Assembly: GCF_013978595.1 (NCBI RefSeq)
Contig: NZ_JACDTZ010000001.1
Span: 1,550,001 to 1,614,000 of the forward strand
Length of the DNA stretch: 64,000 nt
Source: Corynebacterium haematomassiliense
GTDB lineage: Bacteria > Actinomycetota > Actinomycetes > Mycobacteriales > Mycobacteriaceae
Direction: 5' to 3'
The notes beneath the pieces were generated by a model that was not told where the DNA came from, made no database searches, and was given only the letters and a program-made list of their open reading frames with translations. Shown in pieces: positions 55,502 through 63,815 of this stretch. A program made the position numbers and the translations under genes. Position 1 is the stretch's first letter. The number at the start of each line of letters is the position of its first letter.

Positions 55502-56625
55502 ATCACGGACCCGGCCTGACCTTCCGCTTCCTGGCCGCCCAGGTGTTGGTCGTGGTGATTAGCCTGCTGGTGGCCGCGGCCGTGGCCACGGTGGTGGGCC
55601 CGACCCTGTTTCATGATCATATGTCGATGGCCGGCCGGGAGGACCCCTCGCTGGAGCTGTTCCATGCCGAGCAGGCCTACCGGGACGCCAACCTGATCAC
55701 CCTGGCCGTCGCCCTGCCCACCGCCTTGATCAGCGCCCTGCTGGCTAGCCTGTGGTTATCGCGTCGCCTGCGCACCCCCCTGCAGGATCTCACCCGCGCC
55801 GCTACCAGCCTGGCGGCCGGCAACTATCGTATCCGCGTGCCCGCCGGAGAAGCAGGCCCCGAGGTCACCACCCTGGCGCATGCCTTCAACTCCATGGCCG
55901 ACCGGCTGGAACACACCGAACAGGTCCGCCGCCAGATGCTCTCTGATCTGGCCCACGAAATGGGCACGCCCTTATCGGTGCTCACGGTCTACCTCGATGG
56001 TCTCCAGGACGGGGTCGTGGACTGGGATAATGCCACCCACGCGATCATGGCTGACCAACTCACCCGCCTGACCCGGTTGATGGAAGACATTGACGATGTC
56101 TCCCGGGCCCAGGAACACCGGATCGATTTGGACCTAGCGGAGGAGAGGCTCGGGGATCTGCTCCATACCGCCGCTGCTGCCGCGGGGGAAGCTTATGCCG
56201 ACAAAGGCGTCGATTTACAGGTCGAGACCATTACGGACACCGCCCGGGTGCTCGTGGACCGGCAACGCTTCGGCCAGGTGATGAGCAATCTCCTGTCGAA
56301 CGCGCTACGGCACACCCCGGCCGGCGGGCAGGTCCGGATCAGCGTCCACCGACAGGGGGCGTCCACCGCGCTCATCCACGTCGCCGATGACGGCGAGGGC
56401 ATCCCACCTAGCCAGCTCGGACACATCTTCGAACGCTTCTACCGGGGGGATGCCGCCCGCAGCCGGGATAACGGCGGGGCCGGTATCGGTCTGACTATCT
56501 CCAGGGCATTGATCGAGGCCCACGGCGGCACTCTCACCGCCACCTCCCCCGGACCCGGTCGCGGAGCGGTGTTTGCCCTCCGCCTCCCGCTGTCCCCTCC
56601 CGACAGCGAGGAGGCTGCTCGGTGA
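55498..56625 (+). CDS. copS: CopS-like sensor histidine kinase
   Basis: 375 residues. Two membrane helices (about 8-32 and 63-85) enclose a short extracytoplasmic loop (FHDHMSMAGREDPSLELFHA) with several His and Met that could bind copper. HAMP region about 86-135 (SRRLRTPLQDLTRAATSLAA). Dimerisation His in LSDLAHEMGTPLSVL; catalytic domain N-box VMSNLLSNALRHTPAGG, DDGEGI and GGAGIGLTI. The sensor loop is short, like known copper kinases. Overlaps copR by 4 bp. Confidence 0.9.
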   Translation: MNHGPGLTFRFLAAQVLVVVISLLVAAAVATVVGPTLFHDHMSMAGREDPSLELFHAEQAYRDANLITLAVALPTALISALLASLWLSRRLRTPLQDLTRAATSLAAGNYRIRVPAGEAGPEVTTLAHAFNSMADRLEHTEQVRRQMLSDLAHEMGTPLSVLTVYLDGLQDGVVDWDNATHAIMADQLTRLTRLMEDIDDVSRAQEHRIDLDLAEERLGDLLHTAAAAAGEAYADKGVDLQVETITDTARVLVDRQRFGQVMSNLLSNALRHTPAGGQVRISVHRQGASTALIHVADDGEGIPPSQLGHIFERFYRGDAARSRDNGGAGIGLTISRALIEAHGGTLTATSPGPGRGAVFALRLPLSPPDSEEAAR

Positions 56626-56672
56626 CCACACCCTGCCCCGCGTCAGGGCCGTGCCCTCCGCCCCTTGAAAAT

Positions 56673-56690
56673 GTACCCCGGGGGGGGTAT
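56673..56690. promoter_or_regulatory. CsoR-type operator upstream of HMA protein
   Basis: GTACCCCGGGGGGGGTAT, a dyad like the copZ site, 48 bp before the HMA gene. This puts the HMA-copB transcript under CsoR as well as, possibly, CopR. Confidence 0.7.
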
Positions 56691-56737
56691 ATGCTAGCGA
56701 GCGTTACCGCATCCCACCGACCCATAGGAGCTTTCCC

Positions 56738-57064
56738 ATGACCAACCCCCCGCCCCGCCTCTTGCCAATGGCCTCCCATGGCTGCAGCTGTTGCGGACCT
56801 GCCTCACATGTCGACACCGCCTCCATCCCTGCCGCCAGCGACTCGTCAGCAGGAGGATCCTCCCCTAGCTACCAGGTCACCGGCCTGACCTGCGGGCACT
56901 GCGCGAAAAGCGTGACCCAGGCCCTTCAGGCCCTCCCCCAGGTCGACGACGTCCAGATTGATCTCGTTGCTGGTGGTGTTTCCACCGTCACGGTCACCGG
57001 TGTCGTACCTCCGGAGATGGTTCGCCGGGCCATCGAAGAGGCCGGCTACACCGTCTTATCCTGA
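56738..57064 (+). CDS. HMA-domain copper-binding protein with Cys/His N-terminus
   Basis: 108 residues from ATG 56738 with AGGAG upstream. N-terminal segment SHGCSCCGPASH is Cys-rich, then a linker; C-terminal HMA domain (about 45-108) with GLTCGHCAKSVTQAL (CxxC) and ending EAGYTVLS. Likely a copper chaperone for the next gene's ATPase (CopB), which is truncated in this window. The same position holds an HMA protein in C. glutamicum. Confidence 0.88.
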   Translation: MTNPPPRLLPMASHGCSCCGPASHVDTASIPAASDSSAGGSSPSYQVTGLTCGHCAKSVTQALQALPQVDDVQIDLVAGGVSTVTVTGVVPPEMVRRAIEEAGYTVLS

Positions 57065-57115
57065 TCAGTTTTACCCATCATCCCGACCCCGACCGGGTTG
57101 AGCGGAAGGAACGTC

Positions 57116-57238
57116 ATGAGCACTCCCCACCATTCCGGTGATCACCATGGTGATCACCCCGCTCCGGAAACAGACCACACCCACCACCCGGATCATGCCA
57201 GCCACGACAGCCGGTTTGATTACGGCGGCAGTAGGTAG
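57116..57238 (+). pseudogene. copB: copB, truncated at its His-rich N-terminus
   Basis: Begins at ATG 57116 after AAGGA. It gives MSTPHHSGDHHGDH and HTHHPDHASHDS, the His-rich N-terminus expected for a CopB-type P1B ATPase, but after about 33 codons it enters IS-border sequence (RFDYGGSR) and stops. In C. glutamicum copB follows the HMA gene in this order. Therefore the rest of copB was lost at the island end. Confidence 0.75.
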
Positions 57239-57254
57239 CCGGTTTGATTACGGC
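57209..57254. repeat. Right island border: doubled IS tip with flank
   Basis: AGCCGGTTTGATTACGGC occurs at 57209-57226 and 57237-57254, 28 bp apart. Each contains an IS tip (complement of AAACCGGCT) and the flank GATTACGGC. The second is preceded by GTAGGT, giving the longer tip GTAGGTAGCCGGTTT (57231-57245). The repeat ends at the stop codon of agcS. Confidence 0.8.
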
Positions 57255-58807
57255 TAGATGTTGCGGGTCGTGGTGACAACCTTGCCCTCAACACCCGGCC
57301 AGGTGCCGGCCTCGATCATGCGGTTCTTGCGCTCCACCCAGAAGTCGGCGTTCTTGATGCCCAGCGCCTCGGGGTCGAAGTGCGGGTCAATGCCAGCTTT
57401 CTTCTGGCGGCGGTAGTCCCACAGGCACTTCAGCGCTGGGACCTGCAGGAAGATGATCGCCACGATGTTGAGCCACGCGGTCGCGCCGACGCCGATGTCG
57501 CCGAGCGCCCAGGCGGTGCCCGGGGTGGTGGTCGCACCGATGAAGACAGCCACGAGGATCAGGGCGCGCAGGATCCAGATGATGGCCTTACGTGCGCCTT
57601 CGTTCTTCACCCAGCGGTTCAGGTAGGTGAAGTTGGTCTCTGCCATGTAGTAGTACGCCAGCACGGTGGTGAAGGCGAAGAACATGATTGCCAGGGCGAT
57701 AAACGACGGGCCGAGGCCGGCGGCAAAGGAGTTCAGGCCTTCTTGGACGTAGCCGGGGCCGACAGGGATGCCGTCGGTAAGCGAGCCCTCGTAGATCACC
57801 GCGCCGTCTTCGGACTGGCCCTCGAAGACTTGGTACATGTCGGTGGAGATGATGATGAAGGCGGTGGCGGAGCAGACGAACAGGGTGTCGATGTAGACGG
57901 CGAACGCCTGGACGAAGCCCTGCTTCGCCGGGTGAGAGACTTCGGCGGCGGCCGCGGACTGCGGGCCGGTGCCCTGGCCGGCCTCGTTGGAGTAAATGCC
58001 GCGCTTGACACCCCACATGATGGCGGCGCCGAGCATGCCGGAGAATGCGGCTTCCTTGTCGAAGGCGGCGCGGACGATGGTGCCGAAGACCTCGGGAATC
58101 TGGGAAGCGTTCGCGAACAGCACCACGATGGCAATGATGATGTAGATGCCGGCCATGAACGGCACCACCATGGAGGCGAAGTTCGCGATGCGCTTGATAC
58201 CGCCGATGATGATGAACGCGAGCAGCACGGTCATGATCGTGGCGGAAACCCAGATATTGATGCCCCATGCATTATCGACGGCCGCAGCCACGCCGTTGGC
58301 CTGAATCCCTGGCAGGAAGTAGGACGTTGCCAGCAGCATGCACACCGCAAAGATAATGGCGTAGACCAGCATGAACGGGGCTGCGGCAGTGTGCTTGTAC
58401 GCCTTCTCAATGTAGTAGGCGGGACCACCGCGGTACTCGCCGGTGTCGCGGTCGGTCTCCTTGTAAATCTGGGCGAGGCAGCACTCGATGAACGAGGTGG
58501 CGGAGCCGAGCAGGGCCACCAGCCACATCCAGAACACCGCGCCCGGGCCGCCGAACGCGATGGCGGTGGCCACGCCGGCGATGTTGCCCACACCGACGCG
58601 GCCGGCGAGCGAGATCATCAGGGATTGGAACGAGGAAATACCCTGCTCAGAGCTTTCTCCGGACTTGAGCTGGCGGATCATGTCCGGCAGGCAGCGGATC
58701 TGTAGGAACAGGGTGGCGAGCGTGAAGTACGCACCCGCGCCGAGACACAGATAGACGAGTGCGTTGGACCAAATCACACCGTTGAGGGAGTCGATAAAAC
58801 CTTCCAC
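57254..58807 (-). CDS. agcS: Alanine/glycine:cation symporter (AgcS family)
   Basis: 517-residue AGCS transporter with about 11 membrane helices. Family blocks: SLAGRVGVGNIAGVATAIAF (near residues 68-87), GGPGAVFWMWLVALLGSATS, and MWGVKRGIYSNEAGQGTGPQ near 280. It imports Ala, Gly or related amino acids with Na+ or H+. The stop codon adjoins the copper island, so the 3' flank is rearranged, but the protein appears complete. It is divergent from the YjiH-type gene with a 190-bp region between. Near hut genes it may import histidine-pathway substrates; that is inference. Confidence 0.9.
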   Translation of the reverse strand: MEGFIDSLNGVIWSNALVYLCLGAGAYFTLATLFLQIRCLPDMIRQLKSGESSEQGISSFQSLMISLAGRVGVGNIAGVATAIAFGGPGAVFWMWLVALLGSATSFIECCLAQIYKETDRDTGEYRGGPAYYIEKAYKHTAAAPFMLVYAIIFAVCMLLATSYFLPGIQANGVAAAVDNAWGINIWVSATIMTVLLAFIIIGGIKRIANFASMVVPFMAGIYIIIAIVVLFANASQIPEVFGTIVRAAFDKEAAFSGMLGAAIMWGVKRGIYSNEAGQGTGPQSAAAAEVSHPAKQGFVQAFAVYIDTLFVCSATAFIIISTDMYQVFEGQSEDGAVIYEGSLTDGIPVGPGYVQEGLNSFAAGLGPSFIALAIMFFAFTTVLAYYYMAETNFTYLNRWVKNEGARKAIIWILRALILVAVFIGATTTPGTAWALGDIGVGATAWLNIVAIIFLQVPALKCLWDYRRQKKAGIDPHFDPEALGIKNADFWVERKNRMIEAGTWPGVEGKVVTTTRNI

Positions 58808-58997
58808 GGGACCCTCCTAAAGGGGTATGCGCTGGGAGTTTTCAGGGAAACCTTGCAGGTAACTAGAGAACATAGGACATCTAGTTGTGCTTTGCGTCAC
58901 TTTTCGTGTAAAAATTATGCGCCGACACCGAAAAATTCCGTTCTGCGCAATATCCGCAGGGTTTTGCGGTGCTAAACGCACGAGATGGAAGGACACC
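58808..58997. promoter_or_regulatory. Divergent promoter region of agcS and yjiH-like genes
   Basis: 190 bp, AT-richer than the coding sequence (for example around 58905-58940). Both promoters must lie here. No palindrome of the IclR-type is obvious. Confidence 0.4.
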
Positions 58998-60506
58998 ATG
59001 AACGAGACTGCGAAGCCGGTGAACTCTCGGCGCAGGTTTTCCCCCGCCTGGCCGGTGAAGAACTTGCCGGCGGGTGCGGAGGCGCTGATCCCGGAGCTGG
59101 ACAATCCCCGCTTCGAGGGCATTGAGGACCCCACCGACAACACCGAACACATCACCCGCGCCGAAAACCAGGGCCAACCCGCACCACAGAGCACCGCGGA
59201 CGAGGCTGACCCGAAACCGAAGGCGGTGTGGCGCTTCTTCGTCTACAGCGCCATCGGCATCTTCGCGTTCTTCGTGCCGTTTACCATCGGCGATTCCAAG
59301 TCCACGATCCTGCTCGACCACATCGTCAGCTGGATCACCACCACGCTCGGCGAGGGCACCCGCTACCTGGCGCTGTTCGCCATTATCGCGGGCACGATCT
59401 ACCAGTTCGTCTCCGGGCGCTGGAAAGAGGATTACCCGCGCATGGTGTTCGCGGGGCTGTCAGTGCTGGCAATCGTGCTGTGCGCGATGCTCACGTTCGG
59501 CTTCGGCCCGGCGTGGCTGTTCAACCCTGACATCGGCCCGTTCATCCTGGACAAGCTGGTCATCTCTGTGGGCCTGCTCATCCCGGTGGGCGCGATCTTC
59601 CTCGGCCTGCTCGTCGGCTTCGGCCTGATGGAATTTATCGGCGTGATGGTGCAGCCGATCATGCGCCCGGTGTTCCGCACCCCGGGCAAGTCCGCGGTGG
59701 ACGCGGTGGCGTCGTTTTTGGGCTCATACTCCCTGGGCCTGCTCATCACGGACCGCATGTACAAAAACGGCAGCTACAACGGCCGCGAGGCGTCGATTGT
59801 CGCGTCGGGATTTTCCACCGTGTCCGCGACGTTCATGGTCATCGTGGCGAAGACGCTGGACATGATGGAGCACTGGACGGCGTACTTCTTCATCACGTTC
59901 ATCATCACCTTCATCGTCACCGCGATCGTGGTGCGCATCCTACCGATTACCCGCATCCCGGAGGACTACTACCCGGGCGCGCAGCCGCACCCGGAAAAGG
60001 AGATTCAGGGCAACCGTTTCAAGGCCGCGTGGCGCGAGGCGAAGCTGGAGCTCAACCGCGCCGAATCTCTGGGCAAGGTGCTGTGGGCGAACTTCCGCGA
60101 CGGTTTGATCATGGCCGTGCAGGTCACCCCGGGCATCATGGCCGTGGGCACGATCGGCCTGGTGTTGGCCACCTACACCCCGGTGTTCAAGATCCTGGGC
60201 GTCGCGTTCTACCCGCTGGTGTGGGCGCTGCGCCTGCCGGATCCGTGGGCGACGTCGGGCGCGCTCGCGTCGGGTCTGGCGGAGATGTTCCTGCCGGCGA
60301 CGCTCAGCGCAGGCTCGGATGACATGGTGCTGAAGTTCACCATGGCGGTGGTGTGCGTGAGCCAGATCTTCTTCTTCTCGGCGATGGTGCCGGCGGTGCT
60401 GGCCACCGACATCCCGCTGAGCATCTGGAAGATGGTGCAGATCTGGTTCATCCGCGTGGTGCTCACCGTGCTGATCACTGTGCCGGTGGCGCACCTGCTC
60501 TTCTAA
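58998..60506 (+). CDS. YjiH-family membrane protein (nucleoside-recognition/Gate domain)
   Basis: 502 residues from ATG 58998, GAAGGA upstream. A hydrophilic N-terminus (about 1-75) precedes about ten membrane helices, including AVWRFFVYSAIGIFAFFVPF, LLIPVGAIFLGLLVGFGLME and VQVTPGIMAVGTIGLVLATY. YjiH-like Gate-domain proteins occur beside hut genes in several bacteria. A transport role for histidine or its degradation products is suggested by context only. The stop lies 11 bp from the hutG stop, convergent. Confidence 0.82.
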   Translation: MNETAKPVNSRRRFSPAWPVKNLPAGAEALIPELDNPRFEGIEDPTDNTEHITRAENQGQPAPQSTADEADPKPKAVWRFFVYSAIGIFAFFVPFTIGDSKSTILLDHIVSWITTTLGEGTRYLALFAIIAGTIYQFVSGRWKEDYPRMVFAGLSVLAIVLCAMLTFGFGPAWLFNPDIGPFILDKLVISVGLLIPVGAIFLGLLVGFGLMEFIGVMVQPIMRPVFRTPGKSAVDAVASFLGSYSLGLLITDRMYKNGSYNGREASIVASGFSTVSATFMVIVAKTLDMMEHWTAYFFITFIITFIVTAIVVRILPITRIPEDYYPGAQPHPEKEIQGNRFKAAWREAKLELNRAESLGKVLWANFRDGLIMAVQVTPGIMAVGTIGLVLATYTPVFKILGVAFYPLVWALRLPDPWATSGALASGLAEMFLPATLSAGSDDMVLKFTMAVVCVSQIFFFSAMVPAVLATDIPLSIWKMVQIWFIRVVLTVLITVPVAHLLF

Positions 60507-60517
60507 GAAGCAGCTGC

Positions 60518-61468
60518 CTATCGACGCAGCTTCGCCCCCACAACCGCATCGTCAATCAGCCGCGCGGCAGCTTTGGCGGTGCGGTTGTCCACGTCGAAGT
60601 CGGGGTTAAGCTCTACGACGTCCAGAAGCGCGACGCGCCCCGTCGCAGCCACCGCGGCGACCATCGCGCGCAGCTTGGCGTACTCCACGCCGAACCCGGC
60701 GGGCGCGGACACGCCCGGCGCGACCGCCGCCGGCAGCACGTCCAGGTCGATGGAGAGATGAATCGGCTTGTCGCCGGCCACCGCCTCTACGGCGCGCTCG
60801 GCGGCTTCGCGCACGGTCATCTCCGCCAGCTCGGTGTCCAGCACGGTGGTCACGCCGAGCTCGTCGGCGGTGTCGAAGAGCACCTTGGTGTTGTTGGGCT
60901 TGGAGATGCCGAAGACGCTGTAGTCGAAGTCCTCGCCCACCAGGCCGGCGATCTGCTTGAACGGGGTGCCGGAGGTGGGGCGGGTTTCGGTGCGCAGATC
61001 GAAGTGGGCGTCGAAGTTGATCACCTGCATCGGCCCGATCGCCCCGTAGGCGCCGCGGTGGGTGGCAAAGGAGGTCTCGTGCCCGCCGCCGAGGACCACG
61101 GTCATCCCGTCTGCGCCCTGCGCCGCCACGAGGTCGCGCACCCGGTCGGACAGCTCGCGTTGGGAGCCTTCGAGGTCGGTGTCTTGGGTGGTCACGGTGC
61201 CGGCGTCGAGAAGCGATGTGCTCTCGTGAACCGCGAGCGAGCCGAGGGCCGCGCGCAACGCCTCCGGGCCTTTCGCCGCGCCCTGGCGGCCGCCGTTGCG
61301 TTCGACGCCTTCGTCGGAGGCGTAGCCGATCAGGTGCACGGCACCCTCGGTGGGCTGGGCAGTTGTGTCGATGACGCTGTGCCAACGGGCGTGCTCAGGG
61401 CCGGGGCCGTCGTTGCGGCCGGTCCAGTTGGAAGCGGGGGTGAAAAGCGGTGCAGTTACAGTGTTCAT
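60518..61468 (-). CDS. hutG: Formimidoylglutamase (ureohydrolase family)
   Basis: 316 residues from ATG 61468 with GGAGG just upstream. Ureohydrolase motifs binding two Mn: VVLGGGHETSFATHRGAY (GGGHE), VINFDAHFDLRTE (DAHxDxR-type) and HLSIDLDVLPAAVAPGVSAP (SxDxDxxDPxxxP-type, with the usual DP replaced). It hydrolyses N-formimino-L-glutamate to glutamate and formamide, the last step of histidine breakdown. Next to an IclR regulator and hutH, matching corynebacterial hut clusters. hutU and hutI are not in the window. Confidence 0.88.
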   Translation of the reverse strand: MNTVTAPLFTPASNWTGRNDGPGPEHARWHSVIDTTAQPTEGAVHLIGYASDEGVERNGGRQGAAKGPEALRAALGSLAVHESTSLLDAGTVTTQDTDLEGSQRELSDRVRDLVAAQGADGMTVVLGGGHETSFATHRGAYGAIGPMQVINFDAHFDLRTETRPTSGTPFKQIAGLVGEDFDYSVFGISKPNNTKVLFDTADELGVTTVLDTELAEMTVREAAERAVEAVAGDKPIHLSIDLDVLPAAVAPGVSAPAGFGVEYAKLRAMVAAVAATGRVALLDVVELNPDFDVDNRTAKAAARLIDDAVVGAKLRR

Positions 61469-61505
61469 GCCCTCCGAGGGTAGCGCCGAGGGCATACTAT
61501 GTGCG

Positions 61506-62240
61506 ATGACTAAGCCGCAGGTTCCCGCCGCGCACAACGTGTTGCGCATCCTGGCGCTGTTGTCCACCACGGACGCGCCGATTTCCGCCACCCGCATCCA
61601 GCGCGAGCTGGACCTGCCGCGTTCCACCACCTACCACCTGCTGCGGGAGCTGGAGGATTCCGGGTTTGTGGTGCACCTGCGCAAGCCCGGCACGTACGGG
61701 CTGGGGCTGGCGTCGTACCGCATGGCGCAGGCTTACACCACGCAGCAGCCGCTGGTGCGACTGGCCACGAAGCCGCTGGCGCGGATCGCGCAGCTCGCGG
61801 GCGGTTCGGCGCACTTGACGCGCCTCGCCGGCCCGGAGATTGTGTACCTGCACGAGGTGCGCGCCCCCGGTGCGGTGTCGCTGGTCACGGAGGTGGGCGT
61901 GCGTTTGCCGTCGCTGAAGACCGCCTCGGGGCGCATCATGCTTGCGCAGCTGCCGGAGGCGGAGCTGCGCGCCGCGTACAACTCCTCGGGCGAGCGGCGC
62001 CGCTACAGCGAGGTCAAAGAGGAGCTTGCTGCCTATCGACGCCAAGGGTTCGCCACCGAGCGCGAAGCCATCTCCCGCGGCCAGGAGTCCGTGGCGGTGG
62101 CGGTGCTGGACCACCTTTCGCGCCCAGCGGCCGCGCTGGCGGTGACCTTCGCCGTGGACAGCGCGGACACGCAGCAGCTGGTCAGCGCGCTGCAGACCGC
62201 CGCCGAAGGGTTGCGCGCACAGTTCTTCGGAAACGTGTGA
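61506..62240 (+). CDS. hutR: IclR-family regulator, probable HutR
   Basis: 244 residues from ATG 61506. Winged helix (about 10-75): NVLRILALLSTTDAPISATR, DLPRSTTYHLLRELEDSGFV. The IclR effector domain (about 90-240) holds GGSAHLTRLAGPEIVYLHEV and TEVGVRLPSLKTASGRIMLA. It is divergent from hutG, with 37 bp between, and 33 bp before hutH. In C. resistens an IclR-type HutR activates the hut genes; by analogy this one may. I did not find the reported operator motif. Confidence 0.85.
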   Translation: MTKPQVPAAHNVLRILALLSTTDAPISATRIQRELDLPRSTTYHLLRELEDSGFVVHLRKPGTYGLGLASYRMAQAYTTQQPLVRLATKPLARIAQLAGGSAHLTRLAGPEIVYLHEVRAPGAVSLVTEVGVRLPSLKTASGRIMLAQLPEAELRAAYNSSGERRRYSEVKEELAAYRRQGFATEREAISRGQESVAVAVLDHLSRPAAALAVTFAVDSADTQQLVSALQTAAEGLRAQFFGNV

Positions 62241-62273
62241 CCGGACGCACTTTTGTGGGCTACTATCACGCCC

Positions 62274-63815
62274 ATGACACACGCAGTTTCAGTTGGTATT
62301 GGGGCCCTGTCCGTCGAGGACGTTGTGGCCGTCGCCCGCCACGGAGCCGAGGTCGCCATCGACCAGGCCGCCCTGGGTGAGATCGCCGCGACCCGCGAGC
62401 GCGTCGAGGAGCTCGCCGCGGACCCGACACCGGTCTACGGCGTCTCCACCGGCTTCGGCGCCCTGGCTACCAAGCACATTCCGGAGGACATGCGGGCCCA
62501 GCTGCAGGTCTCCCTGGTCCGCTCCCATGCCGCGGGCACAGGCCCGGAGGTGGAAGAAGAGGTCATCCGCGCGCTGATGCTTTTGCGCCTGTCCACGCTG
62601 TGCACCGGCCGCACCGGCGTGCGCCCCGTGGTCGCGGAAACGTACGCCGCCGCACTCAACGCCGGGATCACCCCGGTGGTTCGCGAGTACGGCTCGCTCG
62701 GCTGCTCCGGCGACCTGGCGCCGCTGGCACACTGCGCGCTGGCGCTGCTCGGCGAGGGCGAGGTCCGCGTCCGCGGCGGCGAGATCGTCCCTGCGACTGA
62801 GGCGCTCTCCGCTGCCGGCATCGAGCCGCTGGTCCTGCGCGAAAAGGAGGGCCTGGCGCTGATCAACGGCACCGACGGCATGCTCGGCATGCTCTGCCTG
62901 GCCATCGCGGACCTGCGCGAGGCCGCCAAGGTTTCCGACATCGCCACCGCCATGAGCGTCGAGGGCCTGACCGGCACCCTGTCCGTCTTCGACGAGGACC
63001 TGCAGGAGCTGCGCCCCCACCCGGGCCAGGCCGATTCCGCGTACAACATCCGCACCGTCGCTGCCGACTCGCCGATCCTCGCCGCCGCCCTGGACAGCTT
63101 CAAGGCCAACGACGTGCAGGACGCCTACTCCATCCGCTGCACCCCGCAGGTCGCCGGCGGCTTCCGCGACACGCTCACCCACGTCACCACCGTGGCCAAC
63201 CGGGAGCTCGCCGCCGCCAACGACAACCCCGTGGTGGCCAAGGACGGCCGCGTGGCCTCCAACGGCAACTTCCACGGCGCACCGGCGGCTTACGTGCTGG
63301 ACTTTTTGGCGATTGTCGTGGCCGACCTGGCGTCGATTAGCGAAAGGCGCACCGACCGCTTCCTCGACCCCGCCCGCAACCGCGGCCTCAACGCCTTCCT
63401 CGCCGGCGACCCGGGCGTGGACTCCGGCCACATGATTGCGCAGTACGCGCAGGCCGGCATCGTCGGCGAGCTCAAGCGCAACGCTGTGCCGGCCTCCGCC
63501 GACTCGATCCCGTCCTCGGCGATGCAAGAAGACCACGTTTCTTTGGGCTGGTCCGCCGGCCGCAAGCTGCGCCGGAGCATCGACGGCCTGCAGCGCGTGC
63601 TCGCCGTGGAGATCCTCACCGCCGCCCGCGCTCTGGACATGCGCGACGGCGAGCCCTCCGCAGGCACCGGTGCGGCCGTGTCTGCGCTGCGCAAGCTTGT
63701 CGACGGCCCCGGCACCGACCGCTACCTCTCCCCCGAAATCGAGCACTCCGTGCAGCTGGTCAAGGGCGGCGACTACGTCGAGGCCGTCGAAGCCGCGGTG
63801 GGCCAGCTGCGGTAG
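62274..63815 (+). CDS. hutH: Histidine ammonia-lyase
   Basis: 513 residues from ATG 62274. It converts histidine to urocanate and ammonia. Active-site motif GSLGCSGDLAPLAHCALALL; the cofactor MIO forms from the triad, here Cys-Ser-Gly instead of the common Ala-Ser-Gly. Other signatures: TPVYGVSTGFGALATKHI (Tyr), LINGTDGMLGMLCLAIADLR, VQDAYSIRCTPQVAGGFRDT, and EDHVSLGWSAGRKLRRSI near 415. Length is standard. It probably shares the hutR promoter region. Confidence 0.95.
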   Translation: MTHAVSVGIGALSVEDVVAVARHGAEVAIDQAALGEIAATRERVEELAADPTPVYGVSTGFGALATKHIPEDMRAQLQVSLVRSHAAGTGPEVEEEVIRALMLLRLSTLCTGRTGVRPVVAETYAAALNAGITPVVREYGSLGCSGDLAPLAHCALALLGEGEVRVRGGEIVPATEALSAAGIEPLVLREKEGLALINGTDGMLGMLCLAIADLREAAKVSDIATAMSVEGLTGTLSVFDEDLQELRPHPGQADSAYNIRTVAADSPILAAALDSFKANDVQDAYSIRCTPQVAGGFRDTLTHVTTVANRELAAANDNPVVAKDGRVASNGNFHGAPAAYVLDFLAIVVADLASISERRTDRFLDPARNRGLNAFLAGDPGVDSGHMIAQYAQAGIVGELKRNAVPASADSIPSSAMQEDHVSLGWSAGRKLRRSIDGLQRVLAVEILTAARALDMRDGEPSAGTGAAVSALRKLVDGPGTDRYLSPEIEHSVQLVKGGDYVEAVEAAVGQLR

